Positions 34,089-42,520 are shown, counted from the first letter of the stretch. The stretch is 64,000 nucleotides of DNA from Streptomyces sp. LUP47B (GCF_001746295.1 NZ_MJAH01000024.1:72262-136261); one strand, 5' to 3'. Notes: generated by a model from the sequence alone, not told the origin. Translations and numbers: made by a program.

Positions 34089-34399
34089 GGCCCCTCCTTC
34101 GCACTGCGCACCGGCCGCCGACCGCGCCCGGCTCGTACCGTTGCTTGTACCGAAAACGGCGGACTCCGACTCCTGGATCGCACAGCGTGCGAGCCGATTC
34201 GGACAGACAAATTCCGTTCCCGGACGTGGACTTGATCTGTCGTCAGTGGACATGAACCGCGCATATGCCCAGCCTCGCGATGATCCATTCCCGCTCGTTC
34301 GTGTAATAGCACCGCCACGCTCCGTAAGGAAGGCTTGTCCCTGCACACGATGCCCGGGAGCAGATCGCGTTCGGGCATGTACCGGGAGGGCAATTCCTT
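34089..34399. other. 311-bp divergent promoter region before the encapsulin operon
   Basis: No gene is seen. It separates the amidase and encapsulin genes and must carry both promoters. A hairpin lies at 34350-34378, and GGGAGGG (34384-34390) is the ribosome site for the shell gene. Confidence 0.6.
34350..34378 (+). promoter_or_regulatory. Hairpin in the encapsulin 5' leader
   Basis: ATGCCCG (34350-34356) pairs with CGGGCAT (34372-34378) around a 15-base loop, ending 5 bases before the ribosome site. It could modulate translation of the shell protein. Confidence 0.45.
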
Positions 34400-35806
34400 A
34401 TGTCGGTAGGCGAAGAGGTCCGCACCCAGCAGGACCGGCCGCAGCAGAGTCTCGGCACGGCGGCCGCGCGGAACCTGGCCACCACCACCAAGTCCGCACC
34501 CCAGATGCAGGAGATCAGCTCCCGCTGGCTGCTGCGCATGCTGCCCTGGGTGAACGTCCAGGGCGGCACGTACCGGGTGAACCGACGACTGAGCTACGCC
34601 GTGGGCGACGGCCGGGTGACCTTCGTGAAGACCGGAGACCGGGTCGAGGTGATCCCCGCCGAGCTGCGCGAGCTGCCGGCGCTGAGGTCGTACGAGGACG
34701 ACGAGGTGCTCTCCGAGCTCGCCCGCCGCTGCCAGCAGCGGGAGTTCACCCCGGGCTCGGTGATCGCCTCGTTCGGCGCCCAGGCCGACGAGGTGTACCT
34801 GCTGGCGCACGGCAGGGTGGAGAAGGTCGGCACCGGCCCCTACGGCGACGACGCGGTCCTCGGAGTTCTCGCCGACGGTGCCTACTTCGGCGACCAGGCG
34901 CTCCTCGACCCGGACGCCATCTGGGAGTACACCGCCCGCGCGGCCACCGCCTGCACGGTCCTCGTGCTGCCCCGCCAGGACGTCGAGCAGGTGGCCGAGC
35001 GTTCCGACGCCCTGCGCGAGCACCTCCGGGAACAGCGCGCGATCCCCTCGCAGCGCACCAACAAGTACGGCGAGAAGGAGATCGACCTCGCGGCTGGCCA
35101 TGACGGCGAGCCCGACATCCCGCACACCTTCGTCGACTACGACGCCAGTCCGCGTGAGTACGAGCTGAGCATCGCCCAGACCGTCCTGCGCATCCACACG
35201 CGGGTGGCCGACCTCTACAACCAGCCGATGAACCAGACGGAACAGCAGATCCGGCTGACCGTCGAGGCACTCAAGGAGCGCCAGGAGCACGAACTCGTCA
35301 ACAACCGCGAGTTCGGACTGCTGAACAACTGCGAGTACGACCAGCGGCTCCAGCCGCACGACGGCGTGCCCAGCCCCGACGACCTCGACGAGCTGCTCAG
35401 CCGCCGCCGGGGCACCAAGCTGCTGCTCGCCCACCCACGCGCGATCTCCGCGATCGGCCGTGAGCTCAACAAGCGCGGACTGGTCCCAGAGACCATCGAC
35501 ATGGGCGGCAACCGCATCCCCACCTGGCGCGGGGTGCCGATCTACCCGTGCAACAAGATCCCGGTCACCCCGGAGCGGACGACGTCGATCATCGCCATGC
35601 GTACCGGCGAGGCCGACCAGGGCGTCATCGGCCTTCAGCAGGCCGGTATCCCGGACGAGATCGAGCCGAGTCTGTCGGTGCGGTTCATGGGCATCAACGA
35701 GCAGTCGATCATCAAGTACCTCGTGACGGCCTACTACTCGGCGGCGGTGCTGGTGCCGGACGCGCTCGGCGTCCTGGAGAACGTCGAGATCGGCCGCTGG
35801 AGGTGA
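34400..35806 (+). CDS. Family 2B encapsulin shell protein with inserted cyclic nucleotide-binding domain (EshA-like)
   Basis: This 468-residue protein is of the EshA type, now recognised as a Family 2B encapsulin: an HK97-fold capsid protein with a CNB domain inserted. The N-arm and first capsid part occupy about residues 1-105. The CNB domain spans about 105-200, with FGAQADEVYLLAHGRV and a phosphate-binding cassette FGDQALL (163-169) followed later by R180 in TARAAT, so the ligand arginine seems kept. The capsid part resumes at ~220 (NKYGEKEIDL to the C-terminus), with the conserved NQTEQQIRLTVEA and RFMGINEQSIIKY. Strong GGGAGGG ribosome site. The next gene, a prenyl synthase, is the expected cargo. 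Confidence 0.9.
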   Translation: MSVGEEVRTQQDRPQQSLGTAAARNLATTTKSAPQMQEISSRWLLRMLPWVNVQGGTYRVNRRLSYAVGDGRVTFVKTGDRVEVIPAELRELPALRSYEDDEVLSELARRCQQREFTPGSVIASFGAQADEVYLLAHGRVEKVGTGPYGDDAVLGVLADGAYFGDQALLDPDAIWEYTARAATACTVLVLPRQDVEQVAERSDALREHLREQRAIPSQRTNKYGEKEIDLAAGHDGEPDIPHTFVDYDASPREYELSIAQTVLRIHTRVADLYNQPMNQTEQQIRLTVEALKERQEHELVNNREFGLLNNCEYDQRLQPHDGVPSPDDLDELLSRRRGTKLLLAHPRAISAIGRELNKRGLVPETIDMGGNRIPTWRGVPIYPCNKIPVTPERTTSIIAMRTGEADQGVIGLQQAGIPDEIEPSLSVRFMGINEQSIIKYLVTAYYSAAVLVPDALGVLENVEIGRWR

Positions 35807-35919
35807 CGTCCCCGCACCTGGGAGGCGTGTCCCCGCCCACCGGGGCGGAGAGACCTGGGTGGAACGCGCCCACCCACAGCGGAAGCACCACCGTCCGCGG
35901 CCTGACCGAGGGGGGTTCC

Positions 35920-37236
35920 ATGGCCGAGTTCACGAAGGGGACGCAGGCGTGGGCGACAGAGAGGGCGGAGGCACGGGTGCCGACGGCCGGGGGGACGGAG
36001 GCGGCGACCACCGGGCGTACCGGGGAGCGGGTACAGCCCGGCGAGACGGACCCGCTTGACGGGCTCCAGATACGTTCTCACCAGGGGGCTGAGGCGTGCT
36101 CGCTTCACGGGTTGGAGGTACCGGCCGAGATGCCTCCGCTTCACGGCCCTGACCCGCGCCCCGAGACGTCTCCGCCTCACGGCCCCGCCCACCGCTCCGG
36201 GACCCCTCCGCTCGACGGCCAGGAGGCCGGGGTGATCCTGGAGCGGGTCCGGGCGTCGGTGGATCCCGAGTTGCGGTCCGCCCTGGAGTCGTTGCCCGGT
36301 TCCCTGCGCAGGGTCGCGCTCTACCACTTCGGCTGGGAGCACGCCGACGGCACCCCGGCGGCGGGCAACGCGGGCAAGGCGATACGGCCCGCACTCGTCC
36401 TGACCGCGGCCGCCGCCCTCGGAGGTGACCGGGCGAGGGCGGCGGCCGTCCGGGCGGCCGTGGCGGTGGAGCTGGTCCACAACTTCACGTTGCTGCACGA
36501 CGACGTGATGGACCGCGACACCACCCGCAGGCACCGGCCCACCGCGTGGACGGTGTTCGGCGACGCCGACGCGATCCTCGCCGGGGATGCCCTGCAGGCG
36601 CTGGCGCTCCGGCTGCTGGCAGAGGACCCGCACCCCGCTGCGGGAGCGGCCGCGGCCCGGCTCGCGGGCTGCGTGGTCGAGCTGTGCGAGGGCCAGCACG
36701 AGGACACCGCCATGGAGGCACTCGACCCCGGCGAGGTCACCCTCGCCCAGGTGCTGGTCATGGCCGAGGCCAAGACGGGGGCGCTGCTCGGGTGCGCCTG
36801 TGCCCTCGGGGCGCTGTACGCGGGAGCGTCCGCCGAGGAGGTCGGGGCGATGGACGCGTTCGGCCGGGAGGCCGGGCTCGCGTTCCAGCTGATCGACGAC
36901 GTGATCGGCATATGGGGCGACCCGAGCCGTACCGGCAAGCCGGCCGGCGCGGACCTCGCCGCCCGCAAGAAGTCTCTCCCGGTGGTCGCCGCGCTCACCT
37001 CCGGCACGGCGGCGGCCGCGGAACTGGCCGCGCTGTACGCGGCGCCGTACGACGAGGGCGAGTTGGCGCGTACGGCTCTCGCCGTCGAGGAGGCCGGCGG
37101 GCGCGACTGGGCGCAGGTGCAGGCCGCCGACCGGATGGCCCGGGCGATGGGGCAGCTGGCCCGTGCGGTGCCCGATCCGGAAGCGGCGGGCGGGCTGCTG
37201 TCCCTCGCGGAGTTCGTGACGCGGCGCAGCGCCTGA
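35920..37236 (+). CDS. Polyprenyl diphosphate synthase, probable encapsulin cargo
   Basis: This 438-residue protein has a normal trans-prenyltransferase domain from about residue 105: first Asp-rich motif DDVMD (194-198) and second DDVIG (326-330, the common DDxxG variant) followed by GDPSRTGKP. It makes isoprenoid diphosphates (chain length unknown). The first ~104 residues are hydrophilic and Pro/Gly/Glu-rich, predicted disordered, with five copies of [PS][LP][HD]G at 45, 61, 73, 85 and 97; the last four are exactly 12 residues apart. Family 2 encapsulin cargos are loaded through such N-terminal disordered regions. Located 113 bp after the shell gene; ATG 35920 follows GAGGGGGG. Confidence 0.88.
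   Translation: MAEFTKGTQAWATERAEARVPTAGGTEAATTGRTGERVQPGETDPLDGLQIRSHQGAEACSLHGLEVPAEMPPLHGPDPRPETSPPHGPAHRSGTPPLDGQEAGVILERVRASVDPELRSALESLPGSLRRVALYHFGWEHADGTPAAGNAGKAIRPALVLTAAAALGGDRARAAAVRAAVAVELVHNFTLLHDDVMDRDTTRRHRPTAWTVFGDADAILAGDALQALALRLLAEDPHPAAGAAAARLAGCVVELCEGQHEDTAMEALDPGEVTLAQVLVMAEAKTGALLGCACALGALYAGASAEEVGAMDAFGREAGLAFQLIDDVIGIWGDPSRTGKPAGADLAARKKSLPVVAALTSGTAAAAELAALYAAPYDEGELARTALAVEEAGGRDWAQVQAADRMARAMGQLARAVPDPEAAGGLLSLAEFVTRRSA
36100..36243 (+). repeat. Tandem 36-bp (12-residue) coding repeat in the prenyl synthase N-terminus
   Basis: Four consecutive 36-bp units begin at 36100, 36136, 36172 and 36208. Each encodes a variant of [PS]-[LP]-[HD]-G followed by eight variable residues rich in Pro, Glu, Arg and Ser. 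A fifth related motif lies at 36052. The DNA units share CT(T/C)(C/G)ACGG. Confidence 0.8.
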
Positions 37237-37403
37237 GACGACCGGACCGTCCGGTACCGTGCGGTCCTGACCCCGCGCGGCCCTCCGGGGGCTCCGGCCG
37301 GCGGGTCCCGCACATCCCCACGGTGTGCGGGGCCCGTTTCCGTACTCACCGGATAGTCTCAACATCCTTGTGGCCAAGGGTGGTTGAGACAAAGGGGTGG
37401 GGC

Positions 37404-38009
37404 ATGGGTGTGGCGATACGGACGGCCGGCGCAGACGAGCGCGAGTTGGTCGCGCGGCTGCTGGACTCGGCCTTCCAGGACGATCCGGTCAGTGGGTGGA
37501 TCTTTTCGGGAGAGGAGGAGCGCCGGACGATCCACCCCCGGTTGATGGCCGCGTTCGTCGACATCGTGCTCGCCGAGGGGCGGGTGGATGTCACGGAGGA
37601 CGGGGCGGCGTGCGCGTTGTGGCTGCCGGTGCCGGCCGAGAGCGTTGACGGGCATGACGACGAGGACGGGTTCGCGCAGTTGCGGGAGGCTCTCGATCCG
37701 GGCAATGAGCGGATCGAGTTGATCGGGCGGCTCACCGCGGAGGTGCATCCGTCGGGACGGGCGCACGAGTATTTGTGGATGGTCGGGGTGGCTCCGGAGC
37801 GGCAGGGGGAGGGCCTCGGGACCGCGCTCATCGGGGCGGTTCTGGAGCGGTGCGACCGGGAGACGGTGCCCGCCTATCTGGAGGCGAGCAGCGCGCGGAG
37901 CCGGGGGCTGTACGAGCGGCTCGGCTTCGAGCTGGTGGGGCGGCCGCTCGACCTGCCGGACGGACCTTCGATGTGGCCCATGTGGCGCGAGCCGCGCGCT
38001 GCGCGATAG
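37404..38009 (+). CDS. GNAT-family N-acetyltransferase
   Basis: This 201-residue protein has the acetyl-CoA site VAPERQGEGLGTALIG (about residues 133-148) and the C-terminal YERLGF motif. The N-terminal half is typical of the broad Streptomyces GNAT group with an insertion of acidic residues (DGHDDEDG). ATG 37404 follows AAGGGGTGGGG. It is separated from the prenyl synthase by 167 bp and is probably an independent unit. Substrate unknown. Confidence 0.86.
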   Translation: MGVAIRTAGADERELVARLLDSAFQDDPVSGWIFSGEEERRTIHPRLMAAFVDIVLAEGRVDVTEDGAACALWLPVPAESVDGHDDEDGFAQLREALDPGNERIELIGRLTAEVHPSGRAHEYLWMVGVAPERQGEGLGTALIGAVLERCDRETVPAYLEASSARSRGLYERLGFELVGRPLDLPDGPSMWPMWREPRAAR

Positions 38010-38126
38010 CGCCGGGCGGGTCGTCGTGCGGTTGCGGTCGGGTGGGGGCCGGCCGCGCCCGCGCGGTGGTGGCCGCAGTTTCCATGCGGCCCGTGCCGCG
38101 AGTAGGGGCTGGTCGCGCTCACGCGA

Positions 38127-38317
38127 CGGCAGCCGCAGATTCAGCTCGCCGGCGAACAGCGCGACGATATCGACGAACTCGTCATCAAGACCCACCCGGT
38201 CGTGCTCGGCGGCGGCATGCCGATGTTCGCCGCGGACTTCCCGTCGCGGGGTTCGCGCTCGACGAGGTCCGCCGCCTCGACCACCGCGTCCTGCTGCGGA
38301 CGTACAGCAAGGGCTGA
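38127..38317 (+). pseudogene. Decayed DHFR/RibD-C-family fragment with frameshift
   Basis: In one frame the DNA reads QLAGEQRDDIDELVIKTHP and VVLGGGMPMF, and after a frame change near 38240 continues FALDEVRRLDHRVLLRTYS before a stop. Together this is the C-terminal ~55 residues of a dihydrofolate-reductase-like (RibD_C) protein, where GxGxPLF-type and ...LVLSTY-type segments are typical. No start, no N-terminal domain and a frameshift mean it is a remnant. No partner fragment is seen nearby. Confidence 0.65.
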
Positions 38318-38375
38318 CGGCAGGAAGGGCTGACGGCGGGAAGCGCCCGTGGCCCCCTCGCTCTACCCTGAAGGC

Positions 38376-38573
38376 ATGGACAGCGACGAACACGTCTGTC
38401 CCGTCTGCGGACAGCCGGTACAGACAGTCGTACGGCGTCACAAGACGCTGGGTGCGTGGGTCCCCGTGTGGGTCGGCGGCCCGTGCCACAACCCGGAGTG
38501 CGAGGCGAACGCCGACAGGGTCACCGCGCCCGGCGAGGACCACGGTGGCGCCCCCGCCGGAAAAAGTTCCTGA
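38376..38573 (+). CDS. Small zinc-ribbon protein
   Basis: This 65-residue protein has two Cys pairs, CPVCG (residues 8-12) and CHNPEC (37-42), that should bind zinc, and an unstructured tail. TACCCT ends 6 nt before ATG 38376, so it is probably leaderless. It is a conserved type of Streptomyces small protein with unknown function. Confidence 0.7.
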   Translation: MDSDEHVCPVCGQPVQTVVRRHKTLGAWVPVWVGGPCHNPECEANADRVTAPGEDHGGAPAGKSS

Positions 38574-38658
38574 AGCCGTGTCGAGAATCCGTCCCCGGCT
38601 CCGACGTCCCCCGTGAGAGCCGCCCGCACGGGGCGGCCGAAGCCCAAGGAGCGGAATC

Positions 38659-39072
38659 ATGAAGTACCTGGTCATGGTGCAGGGGACGCAGGCCGACTAC
38701 GAAGCCATGCGCGGCAAGGGCTCCGAGCACTCCCCGGCCTGGAGCGAGCAGGAGATCCAGACGATGTACGCGTTCATGAGCGCCGTCAACGACGACCTGT
38801 CCGAGACCGGCGAGCTGCTCGACGCTCAGGGGCTCGCCGAGCCCGCGAAGGTACGGCACGTCAGCCGGGACGCGGACGGCAAGGCCGTGATCACCGACGG
38901 GCCGTACAGCGAGACCAAGGAGCTGCTGTGCGGCTACTGGGTGCTGGAGTGCGAGAGCCTGGAGCGCGTCTCGGAGATCGCCGAGCGCATCGCCCAGTGC
39001 CCCCAGCCCGCCGGCGCCCCCGACTACCCGGTGGTGATCCGGCCCATCCTGGACGGCGCCGGGGACATCTGA
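38659..39072 (+). CDS. YCII/DGPF-domain protein
   Basis: This 137-residue protein is a YCII-related domain with the DGPF motif as TDGPYSETKELL (near residue 78). Such proteins are nearly always encoded beside ECF42-group sigma factors, as here, and are presumed to regulate or be controlled by them. AAGGAG precedes ATG 38659. It ends 5 bp before the sigma factor. Confidence 0.9.
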   Translation: MKYLVMVQGTQADYEAMRGKGSEHSPAWSEQEIQTMYAFMSAVNDDLSETGELLDAQGLAEPAKVRHVSRDADGKAVITDGPYSETKELLCGYWVLECESLERVSEIAERIAQCPQPAGAPDYPVVIRPILDGAGDI

Positions 39073-39077
39073 GGACC

Positions 39078-40283
39078 GTGCGCGGAACCACCGAGACCGA
39101 GGACCTGCTGCGCCTGCACGCGCCGCAGGTCCTCGGCGCGCTGGTCAGGCGGTACGGCCATTTCGACGCCGCCGAGGACGCCGTACAGGAGGCCCTGCTC
39201 GCCGCGGCCGGGCAGTGGCCGTCGGCAGGGGTGCCCGGCAATCCGCGCGGTTGGCTCATCAAGGTGGCCTCGCGGCGGCTGACCGACGCGCTGCGTGCGG
39301 AGGAGGCGCGGCGGGCGCGGGAGGAGCGGGTGGCGGCGCTGAGCGTGCGGGACACGACCGTCGCCGGCCGTGCGCCGCGCGAGGACGACACCCTGTCCCT
39401 GCTGTTCCTGTGCTGCCATCCGCAGCTCACCGCGTCCGCGCAGATCGCGCTCACCCTGCGCGCGGTCGGTGGTCTGACCACGGCGGAGATCGCGCGGGCG
39501 TATCTCGTCCCCGAGGCGACCATGGCCCAGCGCATCAGCCGGGCCAAACAGAAGGTGCGGGGCGTCGGTTTCGGCCGGCCGGAGAACTGGGAGGAGCGGC
39601 TGCCCGCCGTCCTGCAGACCCTCTACCTGATCTTCAACGAGGGTCACACGGCGACCTCGGGTCCGGCCCTCCAGCGGCGCGACCTCGCGGGCGAGGCGAT
39701 CCGTCTGACTCGCACGGTCCACCGTCTCCTGCCCGACGACTGCGAGATCACGGGCCTGCTCGCCCTGCTGCTCCTCACCGACGCCCGCCGCGACGCCCGC
39801 ACCGGCCCCGACGGCGACCTGGTTCCTCTCGACGAACAGGACCGCGCCCGCTGGGACAAGGCGGCGATCGAGGAGGGCGTCGCGCTGGTCACCCGGGCGC
39901 TGGCCCGCCGCCGTGCCGGGCCCTACCAGATCCGCGCGGCCATCGCCGCCGTACACGACGAGGCGCCCGCACCGGAGGCGACCGACTGGCAGGAGATCCT
40001 CGGCCTGTACGACGTTCTCGTACGGCTCGTGCCCGGGCCCGTGGAGCGGCTGAACCGGGCGGTCGCGGTCGCGATGGTGCACGGTCCGGAGGCGGGGCTC
40101 GCGGAACTCGAAGACCTGGACGACGAGTTGGGGCACCGGCTGGGCGCGGTGCGTGCGCATCTGCTGGAGCGGGCAGGTTCCCACGACGAGGCGCGTGCCG
40201 CGTACGAGTCGGCGGCGGCGAAGACCCTGAGCCTGCCCGAGCAGCGCTATTTGCAGGGGCGGGCGGCCCGGCTGAGGCCCTAA
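39078..40283 (+). CDS. ECF42-group RNA polymerase sigma factor with C-terminal TPR-like extension
   Basis: This 401-residue protein has sigma region 2 (RRYGHFDAAEDAVQEALL, GNPRGWLIKVASRRLTD), region 4 (LTTAEIARAYLVPEATMAQRISRAKQK) and then a ~220-residue helical extension including LYLIFNEGH and TPR-like repeats at the C-terminus. This is the ECF42 plan, which lacks a normal anti-sigma factor and pairs with a DGPF protein. GTG 39078 overlaps the end of the ribosome site at the previous stop (TGAGGACC). The extension is thought to control activity. Confidence 0.92.
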   Translation: MRGTTETEDLLRLHAPQVLGALVRRYGHFDAAEDAVQEALLAAAGQWPSAGVPGNPRGWLIKVASRRLTDALRAEEARRAREERVAALSVRDTTVAGRAPREDDTLSLLFLCCHPQLTASAQIALTLRAVGGLTTAEIARAYLVPEATMAQRISRAKQKVRGVGFGRPENWEERLPAVLQTLYLIFNEGHTATSGPALQRRDLAGEAIRLTRTVHRLLPDDCEITGLLALLLLTDARRDARTGPDGDLVPLDEQDRARWDKAAIEEGVALVTRALARRRAGPYQIRAAIAAVHDEAPAPEATDWQEILGLYDVLVRLVPGPVERLNRAVAVAMVHGPEAGLAELEDLDDELGHRLGAVRAHLLERAGSHDEARAAYESAAAKTLSLPEQRYLQGRAARLRP

Positions 40284-40293
40284 CGTGGACCCC

Positions 40294-40623
40294 ATGTCCA
40301 CGACACCCATCCTGCACCTCACGGAACGCTCCCTGTGGGACGAGGCGCGCGCCCGGGGCACGTACGAGATGTCCACGCGCGGCCGCACCGTCCAGGAGGA
40401 GGGGTTCATCCACTGCTCGACGCGCGAGCAACTGCCCGCCGTCGCCGCCTTCCTGTACGGCTCCTACGACGGTCCCGACGAACTGGTGCTCCTCGTCATC
40501 GACCCCGCCCGGCTGGACGTACCACTGAAGTACGAGGCCCCCGAGCCCGGTGCCGAGGAGTTCCCGCACGTCTACGGGCCGATCCCGGTGGATGCCGTCG
40601 TCGACGTGGAGCCGTGGGGGTGA
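40294..40623 (+). CDS. DUF952 family protein
   Basis: This 109-residue protein contains EEGFIHCSTREQL, the DUF952 signature, and HVYGPIPVDAV near the end. ATG 40294 is chosen because TAACGT (40281-40286) ends 7 nt before it; GTG 40285 overlaps that box. Function is unknown. It overlaps the next small membrane-protein gene by GTGA. Confidence 0.85.
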   Translation: MSTTPILHLTERSLWDEARARGTYEMSTRGRTVQEEGFIHCSTREQLPAVAAFLYGSYDGPDELVLLVIDPARLDVPLKYEAPEPGAEEFPHVYGPIPVDAVVDVEPWG

Positions 40624-40850
40624 GCGGTCGCCGTCGCTTATGGCGCCGGATCCTGCTGGTGTGGGCGGTCCTCGTGGTCGCGGCGGGTGGGCTGACGCTC
40701 TGGCTCCAGGACTCGGACGAGCCGTCGGGGCCGTACGTGTGGGAGCGGGCGAGTCCGACGCCCTCGCTCCCGGAAGGGTGGGAGACGGCGTGCTCCCGCT
40801 CCACGCCCGACGCGCAGGGCCGGACCCTGTGCTTCTTCAGGACCCGCTAG
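40620..40850 (+). CDS. Small single-pass membrane protein
   Basis: This 76-residue protein starts at GTG 40620, overlapping the DUF952 stop. It has a basic N-terminus, one membrane helix (ILLVWAVLVVAAGGLTLWL) and an outside segment with two Cys (ETACSRST, TLCFF) that could form a disulfide. No family recognised. Its 3' end overlaps the convergent VOC gene by 14 bp. Confidence 0.65.
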   Translation: MSGRRRLWRRILLVWAVLVVAAGGLTLWLQDSDEPSGPYVWERASPTPSLPEGWETACSRSTPDAQGRTLCFFRTR

Positions 40851-41580
40851 GCAGCCCGCCCGTCTCCGGGTCCCGGCCCGTCAGGCAGTAGGTGCCGCCC
40901 GCCGGGTCCCTCATCACCGTCCAGCTCCTGCCCTCGGCGACGAACTCGGCGCCCAGGCGCTCGTGTTCGGCCCGCGTCGCCCCGATGTCCGCGCAGGCGA
41001 GGTCCAGATGGGCGGAGACGGGGCGTTCCTCGTCGAGGCGCTGGAGGAGGATGCGGACCGGGAGGCCGGCCGGCGGCGTGAGCACATGGAATTCGGGGAG
41101 CGAGCCGGAGCGGGATTCCCAGTCGGGCAACAGGGCGGCCCAGAAGGCTACTTCGGCGTCGTGGAGGGAGGGCGGGATGTCGAGGCAGACCTGGTCGAGG
41201 CGGGTGCCGCGGACCACCGGCGGGCGGGTCGACTGCCCGCGCCAGGGATTGGCGCAGAACAACTGGCCGGCGGGGGAGCGGAGCACGACCAACGTGCCCT
41301 GGTCGGCGACCACATGCGCGCCGAGCGCCTCCGCGGCCTTGGCGAACTTCCGCACGTCGTCCACGCAGAAGTCGAGATGGGCACCGCCGGGTCCGGAGGC
41401 GACGGCCTGGACCTTGACGCAGGCGTCGGCCCCGCCGGGCGGCAGGAGGGTCACGAACTCCCGCCGCTCGCCCCGCGGTTCGGACAACCGGGTGCCGGTG
41501 GCGCCGGTCCAGAAGTCGCAGGCCTGAGCGAATCGTGACACGGGCCGGTCAACGAAGGCGTACGTCCAGCGGGTAGTCAT
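40837..41580 (-). CDS. Two-domain VOC/glyoxalase-family protein
   Basis: This 247-residue protein has two vicinal-oxygen-chelate modules (about 1-120 and 125-240), each ending in a typical RSPAGQLFCANP or RDPAGGTYCLTG segment. Members bind metals or antibiotics or catalyse glutathione-type reactions; nothing here selects one. TACGAT (41587-41592, minus strand) ends 6 nt before ATG 41580, so it is leaderless. Confidence 0.87.
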   Translation of the reverse strand: MTTRWTYAFVDRPVSRFAQACDFWTGATGTRLSEPRGERREFVTLLPPGGADACVKVQAVASGPGGAHLDFCVDDVRKFAKAAEALGAHVVADQGTLVVLRSPAGQLFCANPWRGQSTRPPVVRGTRLDQVCLDIPPSLHDAEVAFWAALLPDWESRSGSLPEFHVLTPPAGLPVRILLQRLDEERPVSAHLDLACADIGATRAEHERLGAEFVAEGRSWTVMRDPAGGTYCLTGRDPETGGLPSGS

Positions 41581-41598
41581 GCCGTGATCGTAGGCGCC

Positions 41599-42012
41599 CT
41601 ACTTCGGCGCTTCCATGAACCGCAGCATGTTCCCCGCCGGATCCCGGAAAGCGCAGTCCCGCACTCCGTACGGCATGTCGGTGGGCTCCTGGATCACCTC
41701 CGCTCCCGATTCCCGCACCCGGGCGAACAACGCGTCGCAGTCGGACGTGGTGAAGTTGACCCCCCGCAGCAGCCCCTTGGCCAGCAAGCGGGCCATGGCC
41801 TCCTTGTCCGCGGGGGAGGCGTCGGGATCGGCGGCGGGCGGCTCCAGGACGATGTCCACGTCCGGCTGGAGCGGCGAGCCGACCGTCACCCAGCGCATGT
41901 CCTCGTACCCGACGTCACCGCGCACCTCCATGCCCAGGACGTCCCGGTAGAACGCGATCGCCTTGTCGTGGTCGTCCACGGCGATGAAGCAGTTCTTGAG
42001 TCTGATGTCCAT
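41599..42012 (-). CDS. VOC-family protein
   Basis: This 137-residue single VOC-domain protein has FIAVDDHDKAIAFYRDVLGM at its N-terminus and FRDPAGNMLRFME at its end. It lies 9 bp after the AraC-type regulator on the same strand, so the two form an operon; the regulator probably controls it. Possible roles are resistance to a metabolite or detoxification. Confidence 0.9.
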   Translation of the reverse strand: MDIRLKNCFIAVDDHDKAIAFYRDVLGMEVRGDVGYEDMRWVTVGSPLQPDVDIVLEPPAADPDASPADKEAMARLLAKGLLRGVNFTTSDCDALFARVRESGAEVIQEPTDMPYGVRDCAFRDPAGNMLRFMEAPK

Positions 42013-42021
42013 GGCTTCACG

Positions 42022-42417
42022 TTAGGCCCGTCGGGGCCGGGTGTGCCTGCGGACCACGCACGGCGGGATCCCCGCGATCTCCTCGTGGGAGCGGGCGCGG
42101 TACGCGCTCGGTGTCTCGCCCACCAGTTCCGTGAAGCGCGAGCTGAAGGACCCGAGGGACGTACACCCCACGGCCATGCACACCTCGGTGACGGACAGGT
42201 CCCCACGCCGCAGCAGCGCCTTCGCGCGCTCGATGCGCCGGGTCATGAGATAGCCGTACGGCGTCTCACCGAACTCGGCGCGGAAACTGCGCTGGAAGTG
42301 GCCCGGTGACATCAGCGCGGTGCTGGCGAGGGCGGTCACGTCGAGCGGCTCGGTGTACTCGCGGTCCATCCGGTCCCGCGCCTGCCGCAGCCGCACCAGG
42401 TCCTCGATGCTCACCAT
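42022..42417 (-). CDS. AraC-family transcriptional regulator (stand-alone HTH)
   Basis: This 131-residue protein is just the AraC DNA-binding domain: two helix-turn-helix units (ALASTALMSPGHFQRSF and VCMAVGCTSLGSFSSRF) with the GETPSAYR tail. No ligand domain is present. I use ATG 42417; the frame stays open to 42981 but that is antisense to the phosphate transporter. It precedes the VOC gene in one operon and is divergent from PiT. Confidence 0.9.
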   Translation of the reverse strand: MVSIEDLVRLRQARDRMDREYTEPLDVTALASTALMSPGHFQRSFRAEFGETPYGYLMTRRIERAKALLRRGDLSVTEVCMAVGCTSLGSFSSRFTELVGETPSAYRARSHEEIAGIPPCVVRRHTRPRRA

Positions 42418-42520
42418 CACGCCAGCATCGCACGACGCACACGAGCTGGGCGCGTGGATCTGGAACGGGCTTTGCCTCGCGTTCGCCTGCCGTACGGAAG
42501 CGCTTGCTCCCATGAGAGGC

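Noticed and set aside
42481..42511. Possible PHO box (GTTCGCC) before PiT.
   Set aside because: A single copy is present; PhoP sites need tandem direct repeats with 11-bp period, not seen.
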